Below are positions 53,628-62,795 of a stretch of DNA of 64,000 nucleotides, piece after piece; within the stretch, counting starts at the first letter, position 1, and every line of letters begins with the position of its first letter. The stretch is from NCBI RefSeq assembly GCF_014204945.1, contig NZ_JACHMN010000003.1:806001-870000 (forward strand), read 5' to 3'. The DNA is from Allocatelliglobosispora scoriae. GTDB taxonomy: Bacteria; Actinomycetota; Actinomycetes; Mycobacteriales; Micromonosporaceae. The notes beneath the pieces are model-generated. The model was not told where the DNA came from, searched no databases, and saw only the letters and a list, made by a program, of their open reading frames with translations. The position numbers were made by a program, and so were the translations under genes.

Positions 53628-56480
53628 CTAGACCGGGTCGAGGCTCGGGTCCAGGGCCAGCTTGGCCAGCTCGGCGCGGATGTCGGCGACGCCCTGGCGG
53701 TCGAGGACCTGCTGGCGGACCGCGAGTGCCTCGCGCAGCAGGCGTTGCGCCTCCCGACCCCGGCCCAGTCGGGCGTTGATCACGCCGAGCCGGTGCAGGA
53801 TCCGGCCGTGGCCGACGACGTCGCCGGCTGATTGGACGAGTTCGAGTACGTCGGCGAGGAGGTCCTCGGCGTCCTCGTGGCGGCCCTGCGACATCAGCAG
53901 GCCGCTGAGGCGGTAGCGGACCTGCGACTCGACCCGGCGGGTGCCGATGCCCCGGGACAGGGCGAGTGCCCGGTGCAGGTAGGCGGCGGCGGGTTCCAGG
54001 GACTGGGCGGCGAGTTCGAGCTGTGCCATCTGGCTCAGCACGTGTGCCTGCCCGATCGGGTCGCCGATGGTGGCGAAGTCCGCCAGCGACTCCTGGTAGC
54101 CCGCCATCGCCCGGGTGCCCTCACGCCGCAGCTGGTGCAGCAGGGCCAGGTTGCGCCGGGCGAGGGCGGTGCCCGCTACGTCGCCGAGCTCGGCGAATCC
54201 GGCGAGCGCCGGGACGATCACCTGCTCGGCCTCGTCGAGACGGGACCGGCTCAGGTGCAGCGAACCGAGGGAGCAGAGCAGCGCGGCGGTGCCCCGGTGG
54301 TTGGCGGCGGACTGCGCGGCGGCGAGCGCCTGGGTGTGCGTACGCTCCCAGTCCTCGTAGTAGCAGCGGGTTTCGAAGAGCGCGACGAGCGCGACGGCGA
54401 GCGACCAGGCGAGCTCGTCGGCGCCTGCCTTCGCGGCCTGGGCCACCGCGGCGCAGAGGTTGGCCCGTTCGGCCTCGAGCCAGCGCAGCGGGTCGGTGAG
54501 CACTTGCGTGACATAGCTGTGCGGCGGCGGCGAGAGCGGCGCACCGCCGAGGACCACGGTGTAGTCACCGCCGTAGATGCGCCGGTGCGCTTCCTGCGCC
54601 AGCGAGAGCCAGCCGCCCGCGACCCGGGTCAGCTCGTCCATGCGCGCCTGCGGTGACTCGTCGAGTTCGAGCTGCTCGCGGGCGAAGAGCCGGATGATCT
54701 CGTGGAACTTGTAGCGCGGGCTGCCGTTGAGATCGACCGCCGCGATCTCCAGGAGCTGCACGTCGACGAGGACCTCGAGCAGGTCGGACGCGCGGAAGAG
54801 ATCGATCTCCAGCAGCGATGACCCGGCCCAGACCGGCAGCGTGACCGCGTCGAGGCCCGACAGCATCCGCAGCATCCGGCGCGCGTCGGGTTCGAGGCCG
54901 TCGTAGGAGAGCGCCAGGCTGGCGCGCACCATCAGCGAGCCGTGTGCGAGCTCGTCGAGGCGGCGCCGCTCGTCGGCGAGGCGCTCCCGCATCCACGCGA
55001 GTGACCAGTGTGGACGTGCGGCGAGCCGGGCGGCGACGACCCGCAGCGCCAGCGGCAGCCCGCCGACGAGCCGGATCAGGGCGTCCGCGGCGGCGGGTTC
55101 GGCGGCGAGCCGCGCCTCGCCGATCACCGCGCCGAGCAGCCGCAACGACTGCTCGTCGTCCATCACCTCGACCTCGACGATCGTGGCCCAGGGCTGGCCG
55201 GTGAGCCTGGTCCGGGTCGTCACGACGACACCGCAGGAGGGCGCGGCGGGCAGCAGGGCGCTGATCTGGGTGTCGCTGTGCGCGTCGTCGAGGATGATCA
55301 GCATCCGGCGGCCGGCGAGCAGGCCGCGGAAGGTCTCCGTACGCGCGTCGAGCCCGTCCGGGATCGCCTCGCCGGGCAGGCCGAGGTTGCGCAGGAAGCA
55401 GTCGAGCACGTCGACCGGTGAGGCGGGCTCGGTCCGCGTACCGCTGAGGTCGGCGTAGAGCTGCCCGTCGGGGAAGGCGTCGCGGACGCGGTGTGCCACG
55501 TGCAGCGCGAGCGAGGTCTTGCCGACACCCGGCTTGCCGGTGAGGATCGCGACCGGCGCGTCCCGGCGGTCGGCGCCGGTGAGCTGGGCTTCGAGGAGTT
55601 CGACGAGGTCACCGCGCCCGGTGAAGTCGCTGAGGTCGGGTGGGAGCAGCCGCGGCGTGACCTCCTGGGCGGCGGGGGCCGCGATCGGGGTCGGTGCGGT
55701 CACCGCGACCGGGGTCTCGGGGCGCAGCCCGGCGTCTCCGGCGAGGATCGCGCGCTCCAGCCGCCGCAGTTCCTCGCCCGGCTCCAGGCCGAGCTGGTCG
55801 ACGAGCACCTGGCGGCCGTCGCGGTAGGCGCGCAGCGCGTCGGCCTGCCGCCCGGCCCGGTAGAGGGCGAGCATGAGCTGGCCGCGCAGCCGCTCGCGCA
55901 GCGGATGCTCGGTGACGAGCGGGCCGATGTCGTCGATGACCCGGTGGTGCCGTCCGAGGACGAGCTCCAGCTCGGTGTAGGTCTCGATCGCGCTGAGCCG
56001 CTTCTCGTCGAGCTGGGCGGCCTTCGCCTGCAGCACCCGGCTCTGGGTGCCGCTGAGGGCGAAGCCGCGCCACAGGTCCAGCGCGCGGCGGATCCGCTGG
56101 GACGCCTCCTCGCGGCGACCCTCCCGGGCGAGCACGTCGGACTCCGCGACGAGCTCGGCGAAGAGGTGCGCGTCGACCTGGTCGCGGGCCACCCGCAGGA
56201 TGTAGCCGGGTGACCGGGTGACGATGGAGACGTCCTGGCCGAGGGGGGCGAGGTGCTGGCGCAGCCCGGAGACGCAGATCTGCACCTGGGTACGCGCGGT
56301 CGCGGGCGGGTCGTCGTACCAGATGGCGTCGATGAGCTGATCGACACGGACCACTCGGTTGGCCTCGATGAGCAGCGCGCCGAGGACGATCTCGTGCCGA
56401 CCGGGTGGCAGCGGCGCGAGGTCGACGGCGCTGGTCTGCACCTCCAGCGGACCGAGGATGCGGAAGACGGGATCGGACAC
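53628..56480 (-). CDS. AfsR/SARP-family regulator with BTAD, NB-ARC and TPR domains
   Basis: A 950-residue activator. Residues 1-95 are the OmpR-like winged helix of SARPs (RILGPLEVQTS, RTQVQICVSGLRQHL, GYILRV), followed by the BTAD domain (about 97-245; ALRAYRDGRQVLVDQLGLEPGEEL), an NB-ARC ATPase with P-loop LTGKPGVGKTSLALHV (about 313) and ILDDAHSDTQ, a winged-helix segment, and C-terminal TPR-like repeats (about 700-930). SARPs activate antibiotic clusters by binding direct heptamer repeats; a matching pair lies 29 bases upstream of this start, suggesting autoregulation. It is the most likely pathway activator of the NRPS region. Confidence 0.93.
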   Translation of the reverse strand: MSDPVFRILGPLEVQTSAVDLAPLPPGRHEIVLGALLIEANRVVRVDQLIDAIWYDDPPATARTQVQICVSGLRQHLAPLGQDVSIVTRSPGYILRVARDQVDAHLFAELVAESDVLAREGRREEASQRIRRALDLWRGFALSGTQSRVLQAKAAQLDEKRLSAIETYTELELVLGRHHRVIDDIGPLVTEHPLRERLRGQLMLALYRAGRQADALRAYRDGRQVLVDQLGLEPGEELRRLERAILAGDAGLRPETPVAVTAPTPIAAPAAQEVTPRLLPPDLSDFTGRGDLVELLEAQLTGADRRDAPVAILTGKPGVGKTSLALHVAHRVRDAFPDGQLYADLSGTRTEPASPVDVLDCFLRNLGLPGEAIPDGLDARTETFRGLLAGRRMLIILDDAHSDTQISALLPAAPSCGVVVTTRTRLTGQPWATIVEVEVMDDEQSLRLLGAVIGEARLAAEPAAADALIRLVGGLPLALRVVAARLAARPHWSLAWMRERLADERRRLDELAHGSLMVRASLALSYDGLEPDARRMLRMLSGLDAVTLPVWAGSSLLEIDLFRASDLLEVLVDVQLLEIAAVDLNGSPRYKFHEIIRLFAREQLELDESPQARMDELTRVAGGWLSLAQEAHRRIYGGDYTVVLGGAPLSPPPHSYVTQVLTDPLRWLEAERANLCAAVAQAAKAGADELAWSLAVALVALFETRCYYEDWERTHTQALAAAQSAANHRGTAALLCSLGSLHLSRSRLDEAEQVIVPALAGFAELGDVAGTALARRNLALLHQLRREGTRAMAGYQESLADFATIGDPIGQAHVLSQMAQLELAAQSLEPAAAYLHRALALSRGIGTRRVESQVRYRLSGLLMSQGRHEDAEDLLADVLELVQSAGDVVGHGRILHRLGVINARLGRGREAQRLLREALAVRQQVLDRQGVADIRAELAKLALDPSLDPV

Positions 56481-56508
56481 CGGTCATCCCACCCTTCGAT
56501 TATCGCGA

Positions 56509-56526
56509 CGATAGCAGTGCGATAGC
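56509..56526 (-). promoter_or_regulatory. paired GCTATCG heptamers upstream of the SARP gene
   Basis: Read on the minus strand: GCTATCG, 4 bases (CACT), GCTATCG. It is the same heptamer and spacing as at 52456-52473. It sits between the SARP gene (29 bases away) and the divergent NTF2-like gene (80 bases away). Confidence 0.55.
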
Positions 56527-56605
56527 GGCAGCGAAACGGCGCCGATGACGATGGCACGACCAGACAGTGACAAATAGCCATACCGGCATCGAATGGAGGA
56601 CCACG

Positions 56606-57034
56606 GTGGATCCCGGCATGTCTCCACACCGGACGGCGAGCGCCGCTGTCTCCGCGATCGGCCACGATCACGCGCAGCTCAGCTACGCCTATCTCAACAG
56701 CGGCGACATCGACGGTTACGCCTCGCTCTTCCACGCCGACGCGGTGGTACGCCGTCCCGACGCCGGCATCATCCGGGGCCGCGACGAGCTGGAGCGCGAC
56801 CGGACCGCCGCCTCGCGAACCCGCGACGGCCACTACGTCGTCCAGCACGTCTTCGCCTCCGGCGGGCGGGTCGCGGTGACCGGCCGCTTCGTGCTCGACG
56901 CACCGCGGGCGACGGGGGACGGTGTCGAGTTCGCCGACATCTTCACCGTCGACGAGTCGGGCCTCCTGCTGGCCCAGTCCACCTACTTCTTCGTGCCGCC
57001 GACCGGACCGCCGACTGCTGCTTCGGCACGCTAG
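56606..57034 (+). CDS. NTF2/SnoaL-like protein
   Basis: A 142-residue NTF2-fold protein starting at GTG 56606, with GGAGG 7 bases upstream. Segments are HDHAQLSYAYLNSGDIDGYA, FHADAVVRRPDAGIIRGRDEL, HVFASGGRVAVTGRF and FADIFTVDESGLLLAQSTYFF. It resembles the NTF2-like gene at the end of the NRPS operon, including the ADAVxRRP motif. It may be a cyclase, dehydratase or binding protein; no catalytic residue is clear. Divergent from the SARP gene. Confidence 0.8.
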   Translation: MDPGMSPHRTASAAVSAIGHDHAQLSYAYLNSGDIDGYASLFHADAVVRRPDAGIIRGRDELERDRTAASRTRDGHYVVQHVFASGGRVAVTGRFVLDAPRATGDGVEFADIFTVDESGLLLAQSTYFFVPPTGPPTAASAR

Positions 57035-57057
57035 GGCGTGTCCTATCGTGTGCGGTC

Positions 57058-57630
57058 ATGGAACTTCGTGGGCAGGTCGTCGAGTTCGTCCGTACGCAGA
57101 TCGCCATCGGCGAGGATCCCTATGACGAGATCGTGGACGACACCGTCGACTACCTGACCGGCGAGGCCGACTCCGACGAGATCCGCCGCCTCGCCGAGGA
57201 GGTCGCCGACGCCGAGTTCGCGTCGTTCCTCGTCGAGCAGCGGGGCTGGCCCGAGGTGACCGACAGCGACCGCTTGACGGCCGCCTTCGCCGAGCTGGAC
57301 CGGGTCGGCATCGTCGCCCGGGAGAACTTCGCCTGCTGCCAGAACTGCGGCCACAGCGAGATCGGCGAGGAGTTCCCCGAGGGCGAGGCGCCGTTCGGCT
57401 ACGTCTTCTATCACCAGCAGGACGCCGAGCGCGGCGCCAACGGCGAGGGCGTCTACCTCGCCTATGACGGCAAGGACCAGACCGAGGTGGGTGCGAGCGT
57501 GGTGCGGGTGCTGCAATCGCACGGGCTGCGACCGCAGTGGGACGGCTCGCCCACCCAGCGGATCCACCTGCCGCTGCAGTGGCGCCGCCGTCGGACCGGG
57601 GAGCTGGCGGTGCACCCCGGCGCTGCCTGA
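57058..57630 (+). CDS. DUF6891 domain-containing protein
   Basis: A 190-residue soluble protein with the segments VVEFVRTQIAIGEDPYDEIV, ENFACCQNCGHSEIGEE and YVFYHQQDAERGA. The CCQNCG motif could bind a metal. The family is common in actinomycetes and has no known function. It follows the NTF2-like gene by 23 bases on the same strand, so the two may be co-transcribed. Confidence 0.75.
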   Translation: MELRGQVVEFVRTQIAIGEDPYDEIVDDTVDYLTGEADSDEIRRLAEEVADAEFASFLVEQRGWPEVTDSDRLTAAFAELDRVGIVARENFACCQNCGHSEIGEEFPEGEAPFGYVFYHQQDAERGANGEGVYLAYDGKDQTEVGASVVRVLQSHGLRPQWDGSPTQRIHLPLQWRRRRTGELAVHPGAA

Positions 57631-57651
57631 CAGCCGGTTAGTGTGAGTGCC

Positions 57652-58623
57652 ATGTACTCCGCTCAACCGCTGACCGACCGTGCCGTGCTCCGCCCGCTGC
57701 TGCCGTGGCACGCCGACGAGTTCCTCGCCCACCTGGACCGGGCACGGGAGCACATCGCGCCCTGGGTGGGGCAGAGCTTCGTCGCCGTCGACCTGGAGTC
57801 GGCCACCGCCGTGCTGCAGCGTTACGCCGACGGCCACGCCAAGCACGGCGGCGGCATCCACGGCATCTGGCTCGACGGCACCCTCGTCGGCGGCGTCATG
57901 GTGGTCCACCTCGACACCGCCACCGGCATCTGCGAGCTCGGCTGCTGGCTGGAGCCCGCCGCGGTGGGGCGCGGGCTGATCACCAAGGCGGCCGCGAAGC
58001 TGCTCGACTGGGTCGTCCGCGAGCGCGGCGTCCAGCGTGTCGAGTGGCAGACCGTCGCGGGGAACGAGCCGAGCAACCGGGTGGCCCAGCGTCTCGGCAT
58101 GCGGCTCGACGGCGTCATGCGCTCCGCGGTTCCGGGCCGGTCCGGGTCGACCGAGCGGAAGGACCTGCAGATCTGGTCGATCCTCGCGGACGAGTGGTTC
58201 GCCCGCACGCCGCAGGCGGAGCCGGACCGGGCGGCGATCGACGCGCTGGCCGCCGCCTTCTTCGGCGCCTTCGGCAACCTCGGCGGTGCGGCGCCCGACG
58301 TGGCGTCGCTGCGGGACCTCTTCCTGCCCACGGGGGTGGTCGTCAAGGCCGGTCCCGACCAGCAGATCTATGACCTGGACGGGTTCATCGAGCCCCGGCA
58401 GGCGCTGCTCACCGGCGGCGAGCTGGTCGAGTTCCACGAGTGGGAGACGAGCGAGCAGACCGTGATCAGCGGCGATGTGGCGCAGCGGTTCAGCCGTTAC
58501 GCCAAGGCCGGTGTGCTGCGCGGCGAGCCCTTCACCGGCACGGGCGCCAAGAGCATGCAGTGCGTCCGCACCCCGGCCGGGTGGCGCATCGTCGCGGTGA
58601 CGTGGAGCGACGACACGCCCTAG
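57652..58623 (+). CDS. GNAT acetyltransferase fused to an NTF2/DUF4440-like domain
   Basis: A 323-residue two-domain protein. Residues 1-175 are a RimL/RimJ-like GNAT (LRPLLPWHADEFLAHL, GICELGCWLEPAAVGRGLIT, EWQTVAGNEPSNRVAQRLGM). Residues about 190-323 form an NTF2-like domain of the DUF4440 type (IDALAAAFFGAFGNLGG, ending TPAGWRIVAVTWSDD). The fusion is unusual and suggests the second domain binds or positions the acetyl acceptor. Met 57652 is preferred over GTG 57643. The stop overlaps the convergent amidohydrolase by 4 bases. Confidence 0.82.
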   Translation: MYSAQPLTDRAVLRPLLPWHADEFLAHLDRAREHIAPWVGQSFVAVDLESATAVLQRYADGHAKHGGGIHGIWLDGTLVGGVMVVHLDTATGICELGCWLEPAAVGRGLITKAAAKLLDWVVRERGVQRVEWQTVAGNEPSNRVAQRLGMRLDGVMRSAVPGRSGSTERKDLQIWSILADEWFARTPQAEPDRAAIDALAAAFFGAFGNLGGAAPDVASLRDLFLPTGVVVKAGPDQQIYDLDGFIEPRQALLTGGELVEFHEWETSEQTVISGDVAQRFSRYAKAGVLRGEPFTGTGAKSMQCVRTPAGWRIVAVTWSDDTP

Positions 58624-60248
58624 CGGGCGTGAAAGACAAGATCACCATCCACATAGGTACGCAGAACGCGCGCGTCGGCGATCGTATCGACGGGTTCGGT
58701 GAGGATGTCCCGGTCGAGCACGACGAGATCGGCGAGGTTTCCGGGCGCGATGGTGCCCGTACCCCCGAGGTTGTTGACGTGTGCGGACCCGGCGGTATAG
58801 GCGGTGAGCGCCTCCAGCGGGGTGAGCCTCTCGCCGGGCAGGAAGGGTTCCGGATCGTGATCGGGGTCGCGGGCCGGGAGGGTCCGGTTGACCGCGACGT
58901 GGATGCCCCAGAGCGGATCGGGGCGGCTCACCGGCCAGTCGCTGCCCGCCGCGAGCCGGGCACCGGCGCGGCGCAGGCCGGCGAAGCTGTACTGATGAGC
59001 CGCCCGGCCCGGCCCCAGGATCGGCAGGGTCAGCTCGGTCATCTGCGGTTCGTTCGTGGCCCAGAGCGGCTGGATCGTGGCCGTCACATCGAGGGCGGCA
59101 AATCGTGGCAGGTCGGCGGGGTTGACGACCTGGACGTGAGCGATGTGGTGCCGCCGGTCCCAGGCCTCGTTGGCGGCGCGTGCGTGCTCGACGGCATCGA
59201 GCACGTCCCGGACCGCCCGGTCGCCGATGGCGTGGAAGTGCAGGTGGAAGCCATCGGCGTCGAGGGCGGCGACGGCCTGGTGCAGCATCGCCGGATCGAC
59301 GAACGAGAGTCCGTGCGGGTGCGGGCAGTCGGCGAGGTAGGGCTCCAGCATGCTCGCGGTGAAGTTCTCCGCCACGCCGTCCTGCATGATCTTGACGCTC
59401 GTCGCCCGGAACCGGTCGCTGCTGAGCCGGTCGCGGCGTTCCCGCAGCTCCTCGATCTGCTCCAGCCCGCGGTCGCGCTGCCACCACAGGGCACCGGTGA
59501 CCCTCGCGGTGAGCTCGCCCCGGGCGGCCAGCTCGGCATAGTCGGCCGACGCGTCGGGGAGTGAGCCGAAGTCGCCGAGGATCGCGTCCTGCCAGGCGGT
59601 GATGCCGAGGGAGTGCAGGTGGCGCTGGGCGAAGCGGAGCGCGGCGAGCCGCTCGGCCCGGGTCGGCGGCGGGATCAGGGCCGTGACCAGGTCGACCGCG
59701 CCCTCGTGCAGCATGCCGGTCGGCCGGTTGCCGGGGCCGCGCTCGATCCGCCCGTCCGGCGGCTCCGGGGTGCGCTCGGTGATCCCGGCGAGCTCCAGCG
59801 CCCGGGTGTTGGCCCAGGCGCCGTGGCAGTCGCGGTTGTGCAGCAGCACCGGCCGGTCGGCGACGACCGCGTCGAGCGCCGGTGCCGTCGGCAGGCCGCC
59901 GGGGAAGTCGGCCATCGCCCAGCCGCCGCCGGTGATCCAGGGCCGGTCGGGGTGCGCGGTGGCGTAGGCGGCGACCGCGGCGAGGTAGGCCGGTGCTCCG
60001 GAGAGGCCCAGCAGATCGACCCGGAGGCTGTTGAGGCCGCCGCCGACGGGGTGGATGTGCGCGTCCTGGAAGCCCGGCGCGAGCAGCCCGCCCGCGAGGT
60101 CGACCACCTCGGTCGCGGGGCCGATCAGCTCGCGGGCACCGGCGCCGACCGCGGCGATGAGGTTGCCCCGGACCGCGACGGCGGTGGTGATCGGGCCGTC
60201 GGCGGTGAGGACGGTGCCGCCGTGAAAGACCAGCTGAGCGAAGTGCAT
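58620..60248 (-). CDS. YtcJ-type amidohydrolase (Amidohydro_3)
   Basis: A 542-residue metal-dependent hydrolase. The metal-binding HxH is PGFQDAHIHPVGGG, with later AIGDRAVRDVLDAVEHA and HHIAHVQVVNP histidines and Asp in AAGSDWPVS. It fits the YtcJ/AepA group of cytosolic amidohydrolases whose substrates are mostly unknown. ATG 60248 is chosen; longer frames upstream lack coding character. The C-terminus GNLADLVVLDRDILTEP is typical. Confidence 0.9.
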   Translation of the reverse strand: MHFAQLVFHGGTVLTADGPITTAVAVRGNLIAAVGAGARELIGPATEVVDLAGGLLAPGFQDAHIHPVGGGLNSLRVDLLGLSGAPAYLAAVAAYATAHPDRPWITGGGWAMADFPGGLPTAPALDAVVADRPVLLHNRDCHGAWANTRALELAGITERTPEPPDGRIERGPGNRPTGMLHEGAVDLVTALIPPPTRAERLAALRFAQRHLHSLGITAWQDAILGDFGSLPDASADYAELAARGELTARVTGALWWQRDRGLEQIEELRERRDRLSSDRFRATSVKIMQDGVAENFTASMLEPYLADCPHPHGLSFVDPAMLHQAVAALDADGFHLHFHAIGDRAVRDVLDAVEHARAANEAWDRRHHIAHVQVVNPADLPRFAALDVTATIQPLWATNEPQMTELTLPILGPGRAAHQYSFAGLRRAGARLAAGSDWPVSRPDPLWGIHVAVNRTLPARDPDHDPEPFLPGERLTPLEALTAYTAGSAHVNNLGGTGTIAPGNLADLVVLDRDILTEPVDTIADARVLRTYVDGDLVFHAR

Positions 60249-60357
60249 CGCCCATGCTATCCGGACCGGGACCGCCGCCCGCACCGCAGGCGTGATGAAT
60301 GCCGCATTGACATATATCGTTGGTCGGTCCATCCAGTGTCCTCGGAAGGTGACCGTC

Positions 60358-61737
60358 GTGACTTCCCCCCTGTCCCGTCGCAATCTGCTGCGTGCCGGCA
60401 CCCTCGGCATCGTCTTCGCAGGCAGCATCGAGGCGATCTCGAGCTCTGCCTTCGCGCACGCACCCCGGACCGGCTACGGCCCGCTCGTGCCCGACCCGGC
60501 CGGGATCCTCGCCCTGCCGGAAGGCTTCTCCTACCGCATCGTCGCCGAGGCGGGAAAGACGCTGCTGGAGTCGGGCCACCCGACCCCCAGCGACCCCGAC
60601 GGCACCGCCTGCTTCCGCAGCAGCCATGGATTCTCCCTCGTCAACAACCATGAGATCGGCGGCGGCGAGGAGTTCGGCGTACCGCCGCTGCCCGACCTCA
60701 CCTTCGACCCGGGTGCGCAGGGCGGCACCACCACGATCGACGTGGACGCCCACGGCAACCGCCTCCGCGAATACGTCAGCGTCGCGGGCACCCACAACAA
60801 CTGCGCCGGCGGCATCACCCCCTGGGGCACCTGGCTCACCTGCGAGGAGACCGAGCAGCGCAAGGGCGGCATCTTCGAGCAGGACCACGGCTGGGTGTTC
60901 GAGGTCGACCCGTTCGACCGGGAAGCCAACCGGCACCCCGTGGCGCTGAAATTCCTCGGCCGCTACGCCCACGAGGCCGTCGCGGTCGACCCGCACACCT
61001 CGGAGATCTTCCTGACCGAGGACGCGAGCGGCCCCAACGGGCTCTATTTCCGGTGGACCCCGCCGAGGCACTTCCGGGGCCGCAAGGGTGCCCTGCGGGC
61101 GCTGGCACTGGGCGCGGGCGGCGACACCGCGGGCAGGCTCCAGGCGCTCAGCGCCTCGCTCAAGGGCGTGCACATCACCGACCTGTCGCAGGCCACCACG
61201 CCCGGCACGCGCTACCGCGTGACCTGGGTCGACGTGCCCGACCGGCTCGCCACCACGGTCTCGGTCCGCCGGCAGTTCACCGATGACCAGGTCACCCGCA
61301 GCCGCAAGCTGGAGGGCCAGTGGTGGGGCGACGGCGGCGTCTACTTCGTCGCCAGCTTCGCCCGGCACACCGACGGCAGCGTCAACGAGCACGACGGCCA
61401 GGTCTGGTTCTACGACCCGAAGCACGAGACGATCGAGCTCAAGACCATCTTCGGCGTCAATCCCGATCCGAAGGTGGAGGGCACCTTCGACGGGCCCGAC
61501 AACATCACCGTCTCGCCCTACGGCGGGGTCATCCTCGCCGAGGACGGGGAGGGCCTGTCGCACCTCGTCGGCGTGAGCGAGCGCGGGGAGGCGTACGCCC
61601 TGGCGCGCAACGAGATGAGCGACAGCGAGTTCACCGGCCCCACCTTCAGCCAGGACGGCCGGACCCTCTTCGCCAACATCCAGGCGCCCGGCCTCGTCTT
61701 CGCCATCACCGGACCGTGGCGCCGCCCGCACTACTGA
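60358..61737 (+). CDS. PhoX-family secreted alkaline phosphatase (Tat substrate)
   Basis: A 459-residue protein. GTG 60358 has GGAAGG 8 bases upstream and opens a Tat signal peptide (SRRNLLRAG, then a hydrophobic stretch ending AFAHA). The mature part matches DUF839/PhoX: PEGFSYRIVAEAGK, NNHEIGGGEEF, GTHNNCAGGITPWGTWLTCEET, GRYAHEAVAVDPH, FLTEDAS, WWGDGGVYFVASFA and GPDNITVSPYGG. Such enzymes use calcium and iron and release phosphate from organic esters. A phosphate-responsive (Pho) box was not identified. Confidence 0.92.
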   Translation: MTSPLSRRNLLRAGTLGIVFAGSIEAISSSAFAHAPRTGYGPLVPDPAGILALPEGFSYRIVAEAGKTLLESGHPTPSDPDGTACFRSSHGFSLVNNHEIGGGEEFGVPPLPDLTFDPGAQGGTTTIDVDAHGNRLREYVSVAGTHNNCAGGITPWGTWLTCEETEQRKGGIFEQDHGWVFEVDPFDREANRHPVALKFLGRYAHEAVAVDPHTSEIFLTEDASGPNGLYFRWTPPRHFRGRKGALRALALGAGGDTAGRLQALSASLKGVHITDLSQATTPGTRYRVTWVDVPDRLATTVSVRRQFTDDQVTRSRKLEGQWWGDGGVYFVASFARHTDGSVNEHDGQVWFYDPKHETIELKTIFGVNPDPKVEGTFDGPDNITVSPYGGVILAEDGEGLSHLVGVSERGEAYALARNEMSDSEFTGPTFSQDGRTLFANIQAPGLVFAITGPWRRPHY

Positions 61738-61747
61738 TCGCCCCGCC

Positions 61748-61778
61748 GCTACCCGGCCGCGCACCGCGGCCGGGTAGC
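61748..61778 (+). terminator. hairpin terminator after the PhoX gene
   Basis: A 13-base perfect stem (61748-61760 with 61766-61778, GCTACCCGGCCGC and its complement) has a 5-base loop and begins 10 bases after the stop. No U-tract. Confidence 0.75.
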
Positions 61779-61788
61779 GTTGCCGGTC

Positions 61789-62379
61789 ATGCCGACCGAA
61801 CAGCGCCGCCTCTTCATCGCGGCCTACCCGCCCCCGGCGGCGATCGGCGATCTCGCGGCACTCGTCGCCGGGCTCACGCTCGCCCAGCCGCACCCCGACA
61901 GCCTGTCGCGCCGGCCCGTCCCGCCCGACCAGTGGCACGTCACGCTCGCCTTCCTCGGCGAGGTGCCGGTGGACCGGATCGACGCGGTGACCGGCGCGAT
62001 GACCGCCGCCGCCGCTCGGTCCCGCCCGCCCGCACCCCGGCTGCGCCTGACCGGCGGCGGGTGGTTCGACAACCTGCGGGCGGCCGCCATCTGGATCGGT
62101 GTCGACGGCGACCTCGACGCCCTGCACGCGCTCGTCGCCGGGCTGCGCGAGGAGCTGGCCGCCGCCGAGCTGCCCGTCGACGAGCGGCCCTACCAGCCGC
62201 ATCTCACCCTCGGGCGACCCGGCCGACGGCTCTCCGAGGCGGAGCGGCGTGGGGACCTCGACCGGCTCGACGACTATGCCGGGCCGGTCTGGACCCTCGG
62301 CGAGCTGGCGCTGATGCTGGGGGACTACCCGGACGGCAACGACTACACCAGGATCTTCACGGCGCCGATGACATCCTGA
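61789..62379 (+). CDS. thpR: RNA 2',3'-cyclic phosphodiesterase (ThpR)
   Basis: A 196-residue 2H phosphoesterase with two HxT motifs, HVTLAFLGEVP (about residue 50) and HLTLGRPG (about 138), and the start RLFIAAYPPPA, typical of ThpR/LigT. It opens 2',3'-cyclic phosphates on RNA or small molecules. ATG 61789 is preferred to GTG 61780, which lies at the edge of the PhoX terminator. Confidence 0.9.
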   Translation: MPTEQRRLFIAAYPPPAAIGDLAALVAGLTLAQPHPDSLSRRPVPPDQWHVTLAFLGEVPVDRIDAVTGAMTAAAARSRPPAPRLRLTGGGWFDNLRAAAIWIGVDGDLDALHALVAGLREELAAAELPVDERPYQPHLTLGRPGRRLSEAERRGDLDRLDDYAGPVWTLGELALMLGDYPDGNDYTRIFTAPMTS

Positions 62380-62448
62380 CGAGCTGTCGGTTCGGGGCGC
62401 CCCTGTTCGTTGTGAGGGTGAGAGCCTCGACCAACCAGGGAGCCAATC

Positions 62449-62787
62449 ATGAAGCAGTACCTGATCAGCATCTATCAGCCCGAGGGCGGCTCGCTGCCGC
62501 CGGCGGAGCTCGCCGTCGTCATGAGCGACCTCGCCAAGGTCAACGAGGAGATGCAGGCGGCGGGGGCGTGGGTCTTCGCGGGCGGGCTGCACGCGCAGAG
62601 CAGTGCGACCGTGCTGCGGCATGCGGAGGGCGAGGTGCTCGTGACGGACGGGCCGTTCGCCGAGAGCAAGGAGTACCTCGGAGGGATCACGATCATCCAG
62701 GCCGCGGATCTGGATGAGGCGCTGGGCTGGGCTCGGCGGATCGCCGAGGCGATCAAGCTGCCCATCGAGGTACGCCCGTTCCAGTAG
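62449..62787 (+). CDS. YciI-family (DGPF domain) protein
   Basis: A 112-residue dimeric alpha/beta barrel protein of the YCII group. It has KQYLISIYQPEG at the start and the DGPFAESKEYLGG motif that names the DGPF subfamily. Such proteins often accompany ECF sigma factors, but none is present here. Start preceded by GGGAG about 7 bases upstream. Function unknown. Confidence 0.9.
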   Translation: MKQYLISIYQPEGGSLPPAELAVVMSDLAKVNEEMQAAGAWVFAGGLHAQSSATVLRHAEGEVLVTDGPFAESKEYLGGITIIQAADLDEALGWARRIAEAIKLPIEVRPFQ

Positions 62788-62795
62788 GGCACCGG

